From positions 1 to 64,000 of the forward strand of contig JADDMT010000067.1 of NCBI GenBank assembly GCA_021401465.1: a stretch of 64,000 nt of DNA, in the 5' to 3' direction. Under the pieces are notes generated by a model. It was given only the letters and a program-made list of their open reading frames with translations. It was not told where the DNA came from and did no database searches. The translations under genes were made by a program, and so were the position numbers. Every line of letters starts with the position of its first letter. Position 1 is the first letter of the stretch. Source of the DNA: Teratosphaeria epicoccoides. Its lineage: Eukaryota > Ascomycota > Dothideomycetes > Mycosphaerellales > Teratosphaeriaceae. Below, one piece after another: positions 21,463-33,961 of this stretch.

Positions 21463-24216
21463 AACATAGGACTTACGTACGTAAGGTACTTCAGAAACTC
21501 TAGGATTACAGGCTAAAGGTTAAGCCTTAGAAAAGCGAGTTTCATAAGCAAAAAGTCTAATTCCTCGGCTACGTAATAGCCTAGAACAGAATCAAGATAG
21601 ACACTAAGAAGGTTAAAGTCATTAAAGAGTAGCCTACACTAACTAATGTTAAGGAAGTATAGTCCTTCCTTAGGTTTGCTAACTTCTACTAAAGATTTGT
21701 TATAAACTATTCGAAGATTATAGCACTACTTACAACTCTTACTATAAAGGATACACTATTCGTGTAAGACGACGCCTAACAGAATGCCTTCAAGGAACTC
21801 AAGCAACAATTCACAGATTAGCCGATCTTGCTAGTATTCGACCCTAATAAGCCTATTATAGTCGAAACAGATGCCTCTGACATAGCGCTTAGGGCATGCT
21901 TGAGTTAATCAGGACCGAGTAGACGACTACAGCTAGTCGCCTATTACTCGAGGAAGCTGTCTAGACCTAAACTTCGTTATGACGTCTACGACAAAGAACT
22001 TCTAGCCATAGTAGACGCCTACAAGGTATGGCGAGTCTACTAAGAAGGTTCTAAGCACTAGGTTACGGTCTACACTAACCATGAGAACTTGCGATACTTC
22101 ACGACAACGAAAGAGTTAAACTAACGACAAGTCTGATAGAGTAAGGAACTCTCTAGCTTTAACTGCAAGATCGTTTATCGCAAGGGGTCCGAGAACGCAC
22201 GCGCTGACGCACTTAGCCGCTAGACAGACTACATGAAGGGCGTGAAACAGGAAAAACATGCCGTTCTCTAGGAGAATAGCGATAGCACGCTTAGAGTTAA
22301 CTGACTCGCGGCTACTACTATCACATAGACTAGCGAATTCTAGAACGACCTAAAGAACGCACTAGTCTACGACCTAACCGTACTCGCTGTCCGTAACAAC
22401 ATTAAGGGACAGGAGGACTAGGAAGACGAAGACAGAGTACTTCTCTTCTAAGGGTTAATATACATGCTAACATCCTTACGTTCGGAGCTACTACGCCTCT
22501 GACATGACGTATCTTAGGCAGGACACCTAGGAGTGTCTAAAATGAAGCAAATTCTCTGACAAGAATACTACTTCCTTAGGATAGGCAGAGTAATCGAGGA
22601 CTATGTCCGTTAATGTGTAACTTGCTAACAGAGTAAGTACGACTATCATAAACTATATAGGTTACTATAACCGCTAAAGGTACCCTAACGGCCATAGGAA
22701 TCACTCGCTATAGACTTCATTGTTAAACTACCCTAGTCAAGAGAACCTGCCACGAATGAGTTCTTCGATAGAATTATGGTAGTAGTTAATCGATTTACTA
22801 AGTTTAGGAAGTTTATCCTATACCGCAAAGACTTCAAGACTAAAGATATCGCACATGTCTTCATTAAATAGGTAGTAGCATTACATAGTATGCTACGAGA
22901 CCTAGTAACGGATCGAGGATCTGTGTTTACCTCTAACTTCTAGAAGGCCCTAATAAGACAATTCTAGGTCAAACATTGATTAAGTACTTCCTTCTACCCT
23001 TAGACGGATAGACAGATAGAACGTCTAAATTAGACGTTAGAATAGTACCTTCGATCCTATGTGAATAGGGACTAGAACAACTAGGTAGAGTTGTTACCGA
23101 TAGCACAACTCGCGTATAATAGCACGCTAGCAGAGTCGACAGGACTCTCGCTATTTTAGATGGCATACAGATTAGCTATAGAAGACATTCTAGACGTCTT
23201 AGCTAAGGATTAAAACCTAGTAGCACCTAGGCGAGTAGAATACCTACGCCGACTGCAAACAGAAGCATGACTCGACCTGCAGTTCTATTAGCAGAACATG
23301 GCATAGTACGCGAATCGTAAGAGAATTAAGGGACTAATTCTAAAGGAGAGGGACAAGGTGTATCTCCTCCGCTGTCATATCAAATCAGACAAGCCGAGTA
23401 AAAAAACTAGATGCTGTAAAACTAGGACTATTCTAGATCAAGGCTAAGAAAGGACTAGTCAATTTTGAGTTATAGCTACCCAAGCAGATGAGAATACACC
23501 CTGTGTTCTATGTCTCTCTGCTAGAACTAGTAGCGCTAGACGCCGCACTACAAACAGAACCCTTACTACTTAACCCTAAAGTAGAAGAACTAGAGTACAT
23601 TGTTAAGAAGATCGTTAATACTCGCTAGGTAGACAGATAGCGAGAGTACCTAGTAAAATGGGAAGGGTACAGGAGTACTACGAACACCTAGGAACCCCTT
23701 AAACACCTACGAAAATGTTAGCAGAAGGTACGGAGCTTTAAGCGGAGAACGAACCTAGGAAGAAGGTTATAAGCTACAACTAGGCTCCTGCTAGACGCCA
23801 TTAATAGGCTCGGCTACTACGCCATCCAGGAAACCCTAATATGACGCGTCAGCGAAACCTTCTATTACGCTCTATGTCATAGGACTAAGAGCAAGACTAG
23901 TCAAGGGATCTAGGTCAAGAAGAAACCTAGCCTGCTAAAGAGCCTGCTCTTTAGCCTCGTCTTCCCTAATCTCACGCTCCTTAAGAGCGCGACTATCCTC
24001 GACCTTACAGTTAACTACGTCTAACTGTTTCTGAAGACGCATCTCCTTTACATGCGCCTCTATTATCTTCTACGAAGCCTTGGCTAGGGCCGCCTTCGCA
24101 TGATCAAGATCGGCAATTAGTCTTTTCCGCAAATTACCTAACTTCTTCTATTCGACCTCTATTACCTTCGTGTCGTAACTTCGACAGTTGCTAAAGTAAC
24201 ACTACGAACATTTCCC
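21463..24216 (+). mobile_element. Chromovirus E2 (family 2), right half: rest of pol and antisense gene
   Basis: Continues the reverse transcriptase of 11037-13288 (EHRTYVRKVLQKL), then RNase H (VETDAS near 21858), integrase (TDRGSVFTS near 22905; TDRQIERLN near 23003 keeps the Glu) and a chromodomain. It is more RIP-mutated than E1 and has an extra A in an A-run near 23400-23405 that shifts the frame relative to E1. The antisense Cys/coiled-coil frame lies at 24216-23836 on the minus strand. E2 has no 3' LTR: it stops at 24216 where family-1 fragment C starts. Confidence 0.88.
23836..24216 (-). pseudogene. Antisense Cys-cluster/coiled-coil gene of family 2 (copy in E2)
   Basis: The same frame as 861-1255 in E1: GKCS-stop-CYFSNCRS at the start (one His read as Tyr), a charged helix rich in Lys/Glu, and an end in DASY followed by TAG at 23836-23838, again inside the last codons of pol. 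Its extra changes relative to E1 are mostly C-to-T at CpA. Preservation of the same long frame in two diverged copies supports a real gene. Confidence 0.55.
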
Positions 24217-26290
24217 ACTAATTGTTAGTAGCTCTATTAATAACGACTCCCTGCTTGTAGCGCTAAGGGCGGCCAAGTAGGAGCTCCTTATTAGGAACGT
24301 CTTTAGCGTAGAAGACTTCGTTAGTCTTGCGCACTTCTCCTAAAGAGTCCGCGAGTTAGAGACGTATGTTGTACGCGCCTCGAGCCGCTACGCCTTCGCC
24401 TTAAAAGGACTTCATAGTAGGTAGTAGGGCTCCTAGGATCGGCTTTAAACTAAGCCGTACGATTACCTGCTAGGGTATCATGTTAACCTCTATAAGGTCG
24501 TCTAACATACAGTCTACTAGCTTAAGCGAGCTATTAACTCGGACCGCACTAGATAGGCGCTAGGTAGGCCACGAGTCTACACTATTAGTAATAGACAGCT
24601 TAGATACCCGCGGTAGCTATTCGGTTGTTTTAGGCTTGTCCTTCTTTCGCCTCCCCTCTAGGGAGGTTTTAGACACCTTGCTTACCTTCTTCCTATTACT
24701 TCGTTCAGGACAGCAAGCCGCCTAGTAGTCCCTTGCTCTACAGATGTAGTAGCTACTTAGAGGCTTCTCGCTACTGTCTTTAGGCTTAGAGGGCTTGCTC
24801 CTCTAGAATGAACTACCGCGTTAGTCGTAACCCTTAGGGCGCTTGTAATAGCGGCCCTTTAGTAGGTCCTTAGGGCTTAGACGCTTATTATCCTTGCCGC
24901 CTAATTTTCTATTTCGCTTCAAGGTAATCTTTATACATGTTATAAGGGACACGAGGTCTTGCCGAGTTGTTAGAAGTTCATGAAAAGTCATGATTGTGTT
25001 CTGAAGATTGTCATCAAGTTTGACGAGTAGGTACTACACGCGTTATGTCTTAGTATAGGGTAGCATCTGTCCCTTAAGTATAGCGAGGTAGGTAGCGAAG
25101 CTAGAGGTTATTTGTCCCTTCCCCTGCTTAGCCTTCTTATACTTAACAGACATAGTAAGGGCGCGGTTCCCTAGATCCTTAACCTAGTCGACATAGAACT
25201 AGCGAAAGTCCGCCTATATATACGTTCTGTTATAGACTCGCATAAGGTCATACCGCTTATGCTAATTGTTGCGAGGTTCCTTATCCTCTTTAAGCTACAT
25301 TATACTAAAGGTAACTTGTTTGCCCTCTATAGAATATCCACATAAGTTAAGCACGAAAACTGCCTTATATGCCTACAAGAAAGTTCGAGCCTCCTTTAAG
25401 GTGTCTCCCTTAAACGGCTTTAGGTTACATGCGTTACGACTGCCTCCTAGTTAGCCTACTATGGCCCTAAATTTAGGCACTAGATTCGCAGGCATATGCG
25501 GAGAGTCTACGCCTACTAGGGAGTTGTCTTCACGGGTCCCTAGCGTGAAATCCTACTAGATTTCTTCGTCCGCTAGTTTATTAGTACTACTTATAGCGAC
25601 GTCCTCGTTGTCCTCGCTGTTGTCGCTACTAGAAGGGGTATAGCTCTAGCTCTAGTTTGCAAGGCAGTTCGCAACCTAATTAACAATCATAGCTATAAGG
25701 GCTAGGTTAATAGGTAGGGTTAGCTGTAGTCCCTATATAGGGGGTCTATTACCTTGTCTACTACGTAATTAGCCTCTAGTAGAACTATTACTTAATGTAG
25801 TATCGCTTGTAGGGGGTACTTCTACAGGCTAGTTACTTAGGCTAGCTTTGCTATTACAGGCGCTTAGGATAGTGCTTGCTACGCATTAGTTACAAGTTCA
25901 TGATGCTCTAGACATATCGTAGTATTCTCTGCTAGACTACAAAGTAGGGGGGAGAAAGCAGAACTAATATAGATATATATGCTATATGATATAAAAATAT
26001 CTCGTAGTATAACAGAGTAATCTGACCTTTTAATAGGTACAAGATAGCGCTACTTATAACCCCTAACGGCCCTTAATTAGGGAAAGTATGTCTAAGCCTA
26101 TCCCTATAGGGGTATTATAGGGTTAGTAACGTAGAGGTATCCTATGTTAACTATTAATCCTACTTAGATGACATACAAGCTAACATATGTACGAAGGACC
26201 CCCTTGCTATGTATAGCAGGGTTACTACATGCTAAGGGCAGGCATTAGAACCTATGTAGCTCTAATAGCCCCCTAGTATTAACTATATTA
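24217..26290 (-). mobile_element. Family-1 fragment C: 5' LTR, gag and part of pol, heavily RIP-mutated
   Basis: Matches copy A from 8929 to 11036 in the same orientation, apart from one deletion of about 34 bp in the LTR, between two GCGCT repeats near 26047. Nearly every difference is C-to-T or G-to-A, with CpA, TpG and CpG sites preferred. It still reads the protease context LDDL in reverse complement near 24500. It is truncated at 24217 and fused to E2. Confidence 0.9.
25965..26290 (-). repeat. 5' LTR of fragment C, with internal deletion
   Basis: Starts TAATATAG and ends at AACTATATTA, the RIP-mutated equivalent of the 360-bp family-1 LTR; about 34 bp are missing. Confidence 0.85.
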
Positions 26291-26760
26291 ATATATATCT
26301 ATATTATAAGCAGGGAGTTATAAGTAGCAAGAGGCGTAATAGTGTTAATGTAAGACTCTAAAATAGAAGTAGTAGTTACCTTCTAGATAGAAATCACAGG
26401 GTTTTAGTAACTAGTATATACATACATAGTAAAAGATCTTGCCTTCTCCTATATATATATATATAGCTAACTATAATTAGCCCTATTAGGGGACTAGTTA
26501 CTAAGCCTTTAATAGCTATGTAGGGTAGTACTAAAAGGTCTGCATACCTTCCCTATTATATTTCTTATAGACTTTCTCTCTATTTAGTATTTAAAAATTG
26601 AGATATATATGAATTTTTTTAGATAGGAAGATGAAACATGTATATTAAGAATCTAGGTCCTAAAGCTTAAGCAAGGTCTTCATCTATAGATTGTGTAATA
26701 GCTGTAGAATGCAAAAAAATACTTTGAGATGCAAAAGAGTACTTCAAAATCCTCTCGCAG
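26291..26760. other. AT-rich RIP-decayed stretch
   Basis: Very AT-rich DNA with TA-dinucleotide runs (a TATATATATATA tract near 26450-26465) and no coding frame. I could not link it to either element family. It marks the edge of the repeat block; base composition returns to normal at about 26760, roughly 135 bp before HGH1. Confidence 0.55.
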
Positions 26761-26895
26761 ATTTGCGTTTACTGATTAGCACATATAGACCGCCATCCTG
26801 TTTCAGTAACTAGCGCAATTATTTGTGCACCTTAGGACTCAATGAGTGGCCGTCCCCAAGAATTTAACACAATATTACATTGACATCTCGCCAAA

Positions 26896-28172
26896 ATGCC
26901 AACTGAGCTTGAGGAGGTGCGAAAGTTTTGATACACCTGTCTACATATTACGACTCTACTGACAGTGTCTCTCAGCTCGTCGAGTTCCTCCATCACGGAA
27001 ACACTCAAATTCGACAGATTGGTATGGAGCCGGTGGATGTGGCAGTCCTGCTATACTGTACTAATGGATGCAACAGCTGCCGAAAATCTGGTCGGGTACT
27101 CGACTGCAAAATCATCACTATTCAAACGCAATCAATTGGAGCCTGTCCGGGATCTCAAACTTCTGGTCAAAGACTACGCACCCATCGCGCGGAATGCTCT
27201 GACGATTCTTGTCAATATCACAGAAGACAATGAGGTGCTCGAAAGCTTGGCCATAGATGATGCCTTTCTTGAGTCACTGCTAAGACGAGTGACGGTGGGC
27301 TATGTCCCAGATTACGCTCCAGGCAAGGATGTGACTGACGGCGTCGGCAGGACAAGAAAGATCCGAACGTGGACGAGCAATGCATGCTGCTGGCCAATCT
27401 GGGCAAATCCGACTCAATAACACGGCTTCTGACGCTGAAGCGAGTTGTTCCTAAGCCTCTCTCATCATCGCCAATTGCAATTGATCAATTGCTAGACTGC
27501 TTTGTCAAAGGAGCCGATGGTAGCTACAACGAAAAGGCACACTATGACTACCTTTCTTATCTGTTCGCGGACATTGCGAAGCATGAGAATGGCCGGAAAC
27601 ACTTCTTAGATCCTCGAAAAGAGGATCAGGATGTTGTCCCTCTGACCAAGCTCGTTGTATTTACGGAGCACAAGTCAACGATAAGGCGGAGAGGCGTGGC
27701 GAACACGATCAAGAATGCCAGCTTCGACGTCTCCAGTCATTGCAAGCTACTGGCAGATCAGAACGACAATGGCGTCGGTCTGCTGCCATACATTCTTCTG
27801 CCACTGATGGGCAGCGAAGGATACAGCGACGAAGACACGGAAGGCATGCTCGACGTAGTCCAACTACTCGATCCTGATAAGGAACGCGAAAAGCAAGCAG
27901 ACATCATTTGCACGCATCTGGAGACACTCTTAATTCTCACCACGTCGCCGGAAGGCAGGAAAAGGCTGAGGGATGTCAAGACATATCCAATCATTCGGGA
28001 GCTGCATCAGCACACGGAGAATGAAGACGTGAGGGAGGGATGTGATCGTCTAGTACAAGTGCTAATGAGAGGCGAGCCAGGGGATAAGGCGGCGAATGTT
28101 CATGGCAAGCCTACGGAGCCAAGACTTCACGAGATCGGGAACGAGGACGATCAGATTGTTGACGTGGCTTGA
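26896..28172 (+). CDS. HGH1: Protein HGH1 homologue (eEF2 folding factor)
   Basis: Four exons: 26896-26916, 26976-27021, 27077-27294 and 27351-28172, giving 368 residues, close to the ~390 of yeast and human HGH1. The introns (59, 55, 56 bp) begin GTGCGA, GTATGG and GTGGGC; the first two have CTGAC or CTAAT branch sites. The start MPTELEELVEFLHHGNTQIR and the block CMLLANLGKSDSITRLL are typical of the family, an armadillo-like helical protein. In yeast HGH1 is a cytosolic chaperone adaptor for folding of elongation factor eEF2. It appears intact although only about 600 bp from RIP-mutated transposons. The third intron's donor is the least certain boundary. Confidence 0.92.
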
Positions 28173-28401
28173 TTTGCTGGGCGGTTCCAGGGGTTTGGAT
28201 GAAATTCGACATATTAAAAGCCATCATGCTTCGGGGACTTGCCTATCCGTCAGCTCCAAAATCGGAGGCTGTACCGAAGCCCTTTCCTACACCGATCTGA
28301 GGATCCTAGCATGCCGTCAAATCGAGCACGTCGACGTCTCAATCGTATCGCATTACATCAAGCATCAGCATTGCCAGCCAGACCCTCTTCCGCCCTGCCC
28401 C

Positions 28402-29125
28402 TCAGTTCCAATTCGGGTCCACCGCCGACAACGCCTCATGCGCCGTCTCCAAATTTCTCTCAATAGCCTCCCACTTCAGCCCCGAGACATCATGCGATCC
28501 ACCATCTCGAACAACGCAGCGACCGCCTCCGGGGTGTCGTGGAACCTGCGACTGGTGTCACGACCAACAAGCCTCGTCTTGCCACGCGCCACAGCCTTCA
28601 ATCACTTTAATAAGTTCGGCCAGCTGTTTGTGCCCGATTGCGGCGGCAGTAGCCGTGTATTCAATCGGTCCAATTTGTACCTAAGTGTTAAGGATGACAT
28701 CCAGCGCTGTGCTAGCGATGTGTCAAAGTTATGGATGTCCCATCGAAATCTGTTCTCGGCGTAGTAGATGCCAGCGGCTTCAGCGCGTACTTGCGCACAG
28801 GTCTGCAAGAGACCTGGCTGAGGCGGGACCTGAGCCATTGGTGAGACTTGGAATGGATGGGACTTCACAAGCACCAGACGGTGATCTCGTTGCGTAGTTC
28901 GCCAGGAAGCTTGAGTAAGGGGCAGTCGCTGTTTACCGTGGGTCGTGGCTGGCCGCTAATCGTGTTTTGGAGCTTACGACGGACATTGCGGGACATGTTG
29001 GTAGCTGTCTTGCCGCCATCGGTTGCCTCGAAGCCCGACCCTTTCCTTCTGGTCGCCAAGCGAGTGCTCCGGGCCATCGCAGTGGTATGTCTTGAGGAGA
29101 GATCTATAGTCTGAATTGTCGACAC
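28402..29125 (-). pseudogene. 2EXR/F-box-like protein, frameshifted
   Basis: Three minus-strand segments read as one protein: an N-terminal part with LLKLPGELRNEI (29125 to ~28870), a middle with LLQTCAQVRAEAAGIYYAEN (~28865-28620) and a C-terminal part with ELIKVIEGCGAWQDE and AIERNLETAHEALSAVDPNW, ending at 28402. The LPxELR motif followed by LLQTCRQVRxEA is common in uncharacterised fungal 2EXR/F-box-like proteins. Frame changes occur near 28868 (missing base) and near 28612, and there is an in-frame TGA near 28558. No introns explain them, so it is broken, or the sequence has errors. Confidence 0.55.
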
Positions 29126-29717
29126 GAGTATTCTTGAGCCGGGCTGCTATGTGCGAGGTGAGCGTAGCTGTTGGCCGAGTCTCCTGGAAGCAGCCAGAGA
29201 AAGTAGACAGAATTAAAATCCGATTGAAGACGGATCTTAGTCAGCAAGGTGGTGGATGTGTTCGCGGAATCGCGAAAGGCGAGGAGGCGGTCTCGCATCA
29301 TTCTCCGAACTTGAGCGCAACATTCTTGCGTTCTCGTAGATCTAGACTCCGTCATCCAAGCACCTTGCCTTTGCCTCGATGTCAGAACAATCGCAAGTGA
29401 CTGCACCCTTCTTACACGATTTCGATGTACTGCGCCTGGGTTGAAATTGTTAGAGCCAACGTCTCAATTCAAACATTCAAAAAGAGCCGTAAGAACGACA
29501 CGCAGATGGTAACGACCACAATGCCATCGATTATCGTGGCATTGGGCAAGCTATGGCACGTCATCTGGTCGCTTCGAAGCATACAAGATTCATGTAGGTC
29601 AAATGTCGCCAGTGGTCTTGCAATTTCGCCAGGAATCTGTCAGAAGTAAGGTCAAGAAGCAAGCGCGGATCGTCACCACGCCTTCTGCCGACCCGCCGCA
29701 TTGGCTACTATTCGTCC

Positions 29718-30058
29718 ATGGCCATGACCAACGGCAAAGACGAGGACACCTACGGCCCTTCCGACGACGACATGCGGTCGTGCTGGAGCGACGCTGGCCA
29801 TGACGCGCTGGTTCTGCTCTAGAAGTTGTCGAGAATCATTACGATTCATCACGAACCAAGAAGATCTACGCCCCTAAGAGCAAAGAGCTGCAAGGATGGG
29901 TCAAGAAGAGCAGGAAGATCGATGGTGGGTGGTGGTATAGTTGCATACATCCTTTTCCTGTTTTGTGCCACGATGCATTGACCGGTGAAGCTGTCGACGA
30001 ATCACGATGGCGGCTCAGGCATCATCCTGAAGATATCCCGTATCCAGAAGTATGGTAA
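29718..30058 (+). pseudogene. Frameshifted hypothetical ORF
   Basis: ATG 29718 opens a short acidic frame (TNGKDEDTYGPSDDDM) that stops at 29820-29822. A second frame, offset by one, starts at the same point and runs to 30056-30058 with a well-ordered sequence (KELQGWVKKSRKIDGGWWYS). The two halves read as one small protein split by a single indel near 29815. TATGGTAAGC at its end could instead be a splice donor. I recognise no family. Confidence 0.35.
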
Positions 30059-30346
30059 GCCAATCCACAATGACCGATATCCGGAACCGGAGCTTAAGCG
30101 CGATCCGGTACACCACTTTCACTCCAGCTTTTGCCATGTGCTCGCAGAAACGGCCATTAGCAGGATGTTTGGCTAGCCAACAGGAGAAAGACACGCAGTT
30201 ATTGCATGTGCGGCATGGTTTGTACATCATGTTGGCCTGTCTCTGCACTCGCTTTGGGTGGCATTAATAGGCTCTGGATCTTGATCTCTCGACCTTTCCT
30301 CTTCATTCCTACCCAGGTCTTGATAGAGAAGTGAACGCTTGCTCTA

Positions 30347-32091
30347 ATGAATATGTCAAAGCAAGCGGAGGCATCGGCGAACAAGATGGCCAAACACAGC
30401 GTCACTAAGGCAGATGCCGCAGAGGTCGTGGGCACGAAAGAGATTCTCGAAGGTCTCGTCAAGTCCGCAAGGAGTCTGGCCTCACATCCATCCATCGGCG
30501 ACATGCTCGAGCGCTTTGAAGCCATACAAAAGCTGGAGGACGATAATAAGGCCAAAGAAGGAGTCATCAATCGGTTGAACCAGGAGCTTGAAAAGAAGAC
30601 TGCCGATCACACTATGTCGTATCAAACGTGTCTTTCGACCTATGATGCCGCCAGGGAGAGGTTGAAATCGGAATTGCAAACAGCCCAGGAAGAGATTGCA
30701 AAATTAAGGCAAAAGATGGAAGGACTGAACTCTAACCTTCAGAACATGACAAACGATAATGCTCAGTTAACAGATCAGAGAAAGAAGCTCCAAGTGCATT
30801 TGAAATCTCGTAATGACGAGATCAAGTCACTAAAAGGGCAAATAAAGCAACTCGAAGAGTCTGCTAGAGTGGAGAAACTACAGACAGACAAGCTGGAGGA
30901 AGATCTGAATGACCGTGAAAATCGCCTTTCACGATCGCAAGAAGAACTGAAGGATCTGGAAAAGGCACACGAGAGGTTGTGCAAACAAGAGCAACATGTT
31001 ACCGGCCAATTGAACGCGATCACCAGTCTTTTTGTGGATTTGACTGACCAGGTCCCTGAAAACAGGTCAGTCTAACAGTGCTAATACAGTTTTGAATGGT
31101 TGTAGTGCTTCGCTGACCATGAATAGCATGAGTGAATTAGACAAGCTCTGGGAAACAGCTTGTAACATCGTTAGCAAAACATTCCATGAGGACCTGCCGG
31201 CGAATATTTTACAGGTACGCCCAGCTCTATCTCCGATGTTGAACATTCCTGATCCTATTGTGTTAGAACAAGCAAGCGTGGGAGGGGCTAAAATGTCCTC
31301 CTTACTGGGAACATTCGCTTCCCATACCTCAGAGCAATTCGATATCCGCTAAACGTATGCGGACTGTCGTGGTTCTTTCGAGCTTGGCTCGCACCTGCGA
31401 GGCTCAAATCTTCCAGCCAACGTACCTCCTGCCGCCTGACAGCGGTTTACAAGATCTGCTGACTCGCCAAGCGCTCCAAAGGCCCACGAAGGAGGCCTTA
31501 TTTCGGGCTGTTCTGCAATCTCTTTTACCGGAAGAACACGAGGCTGCATTGTGTAGGCGTGTTAATCATACGTGTGATGATCTACATAATCTTGTAGATG
31601 CTTTACTTCCTTCGGAGAGACTGACCACTTTCAAGAACGAGCTACGAAGCATTGTCGAAGACGCTGCCTACATCTGGCAAGAGATGCTGAAGTCAACATA
31701 CGCTCTAAAGGCATGTTTTGACCTCGAAACATACAGTGGTTGGGGATGGTATCATCTAGAGTACGAGCAAGCCAGCATCAGAATCTCAAAGGAGGCGAGA
31801 CAGGCCCAGAGCAAAGACCGACCCTTGTTCGCTATCTTTCCCCGGGTGTTCATCTCGGATGATGATGGTAGGGACCCACAAACCCATGGTGTTCTGTTCA
31901 TGAAGTCGCAAACTGCTGCGGCTATGGAGGAGCTGGAGTACCAGAACTCAAGCCTGGAGTTGCAGAGGACTGACTCGGTTCTTGCAAAGCGGCAGAGACC
32001 TTCAGGATCGTGGCCGAGGCGTGGTGACTCGATGTCTTTTTTAGACCGACGTCCTGGGAACGACTTTTCCGGTGGCACAAGAGATGATTGA
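30347..32091 (+). CDS. Coiled-coil protein of unknown function, conserved in Pezizomycotina
   Basis: Three exons (30347-31065, 31106-31214, 31267-32091) give 550 residues; introns of 40 and 52 bp start GTCAGT and GTACGC, and the joined frame is continuous across both. Residues about 60-235 form a long coiled coil (heptads rich in Lys, Glu, Leu). The C-terminal half has LWETACNIV, PIPQSNSISAKRMR and a conserved-looking IFQPTYLLPPDSGL block. This layout matches a family often labelled Mei5-like or left unnamed in filamentous ascomycetes. Function is unknown. The 40-bp first intron is at the short end of the range. Confidence 0.8.
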
Positions 32092-33961
32092 ATTCATTGC
32101 TATTGGCTACGAACGTCGGAAATGTCAGCTATGCGGACGGGCGTGATTCGCTGCATGGGATTCAAGTCCGTAGAGTGTGGCACTGGCTCATGACCGAATG
32201 GCGGTGACATCTTCGGTATCGCAATTACGAAATTTCCATGAGAAAGTTTTGTTCTGGTAGGTCTGGTGTTTGCTGTGCACCAATTTACATACGTTTTCAT
32301 GAAGCGTCAAACATCCTTAACCGCGAAGGTTTGATGTGCGGGACGGCACCAGTGCACGTGATATATGCACAACGAATGGATATACAGAACGATGAGCTTG
32401 TCTGATACAATTATGTGACCTTTCTTTACCCGTACTCAGGTGGAGATTCTGCCTATCCGGGATGGTAGGTAGGCGATACACTGCAGTGAGCGTCTGGCTG
32501 GGCCAATTCAAATAGAGCGTGCCGCAGCGGAATTGAATCGGTACGGGACGAGAAGAGACAGTAGTGTTGAGAGAATACAGGGGAGGGCGACACAACATAG
32601 AACGAGAGGGGACGAGATAGGGACGACAAGGTCAGTGCTGGATCACCGCTCTGAAGGGAAAGATGGCCTCAAATCGAATTGTGTTCACAGCGGGACATGC
32701 ATTCATCACATTGCGTAGGATACGAAATGTTCCCTCATGTCATTTAGTGATTGATGCCGCGCTCTACCGCGCCACTATCTCGTGACTAAAGCGATTTCTC
32801 ATAAGTAGTAGTCAATGGATAAGCTATATGCTTAGAGGTATTCATTTTAGTAACTAGTCGTTTACTTAACTACTCTGCCTCTTAGAGGCGTTCTAACAGA
32901 AGCAGGGAGGTAGATTGTTAATCTTAAGGGTTCTAGCTTATAAATTTGATGTTAGGGGAAGTTAAGGGCTTAATTAGTAGCAACTTAGTACTTTCTATAC
33001 ATTTAGAGGTTTAGGAGGTTAAGGATGTTAGATTCTTGCTAGCAACAGTAACGATAGTAGAATAATAATAGAGCTGTTAGTAATATGACAAGGATTCTTC
33101 TAGATAGGAAATATAGGCATTATTAGAACCCTCGAAGTTGTCGAGTCTTGTAGTAGGCATCAAGAACACGCGGGTGTAGTTTTCTGAGCATGTACGTGGA
33201 TTACTTGAGGAAAGTGCCTATTATAGTGTGTAGCCCGCATTAGGCTTAGCCGCCATATGCTCTAATGGTAATGGGGAATCGTCCGACGTGAACGGGAAAG
33301 CTGGAATCAAGGCGCTACCGCGGAAAGTCCTACTGGCTGAGATGTTCGGGTTCATGCGCTTGCAAGTGATTCATAGAAAATTCCGGGCAGGAATAATGAT
33401 CGATGGGACAGCGAACAGCCACTTGTGCTGAATTAGGTATGTCACGTGATCAAGGCCAAGGATGCCGAGTCTATGGGTCTGTACCTCCTCCTGAGTCTCT
33501 TCGACAGAACTGCCGAGCCTGCTCGCCGGCGGAACGGACATCGTCTCTGTGCACGACACCGCCTTAGGAATCGAAAAAGTCCAATAGCTGGACCATGTCT
33601 CCGGGGACTTGAAACGCTCCATATATCATTTTGACAGTCATCACTCTCGGCGGTGCGAGTATCATCGAGGACCTGTGATTCTCGACAACCAGATGCGATG
33701 GGACACTTTGACATTAGAATGGTCTCGCGGGAATGGGGACCTCTCACCCAATAGTCTCATCTTCACGCATAGGCATAAGAGGAATACGTATCAGTGGCCG
33801 AGCCAACGTGCGTCTTGTGATGTCACCAGCATCGCTTGCAAGGGTTTGATAAGTTGTCCGCGGCTGGAAGAAGGGTATATGCATCCGACATTGATCCTAG
33901 AAGATAATATATAAGAGGAGGTCATGATGTCCATTCGTGCCCTCGCTTATTCAACTTGAAA
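32092..33961. other. Gene-free stretch with a RIP-like island
   Basis: No convincing gene. About 32760-33135 is AT-rich, full of TAG/CTA and TTA words, like the transposon block, and is probably an unrecognisable repeat relic. The flanks have normal composition with only short unsupported ORFs (for example 33609-33914). Confidence 0.5.

Noticed and set aside
1..26290. TAG read as a sense codon in this organism, because so many frames contain it
   Set aside because: Host genes in the same window end in TAG (SWC4 at 41611-41613, the DUF1279 gene at 44769-44771, the RING gene at 59719-59721), and the TAGs in the repeats fit RIP of CAG or TGG.
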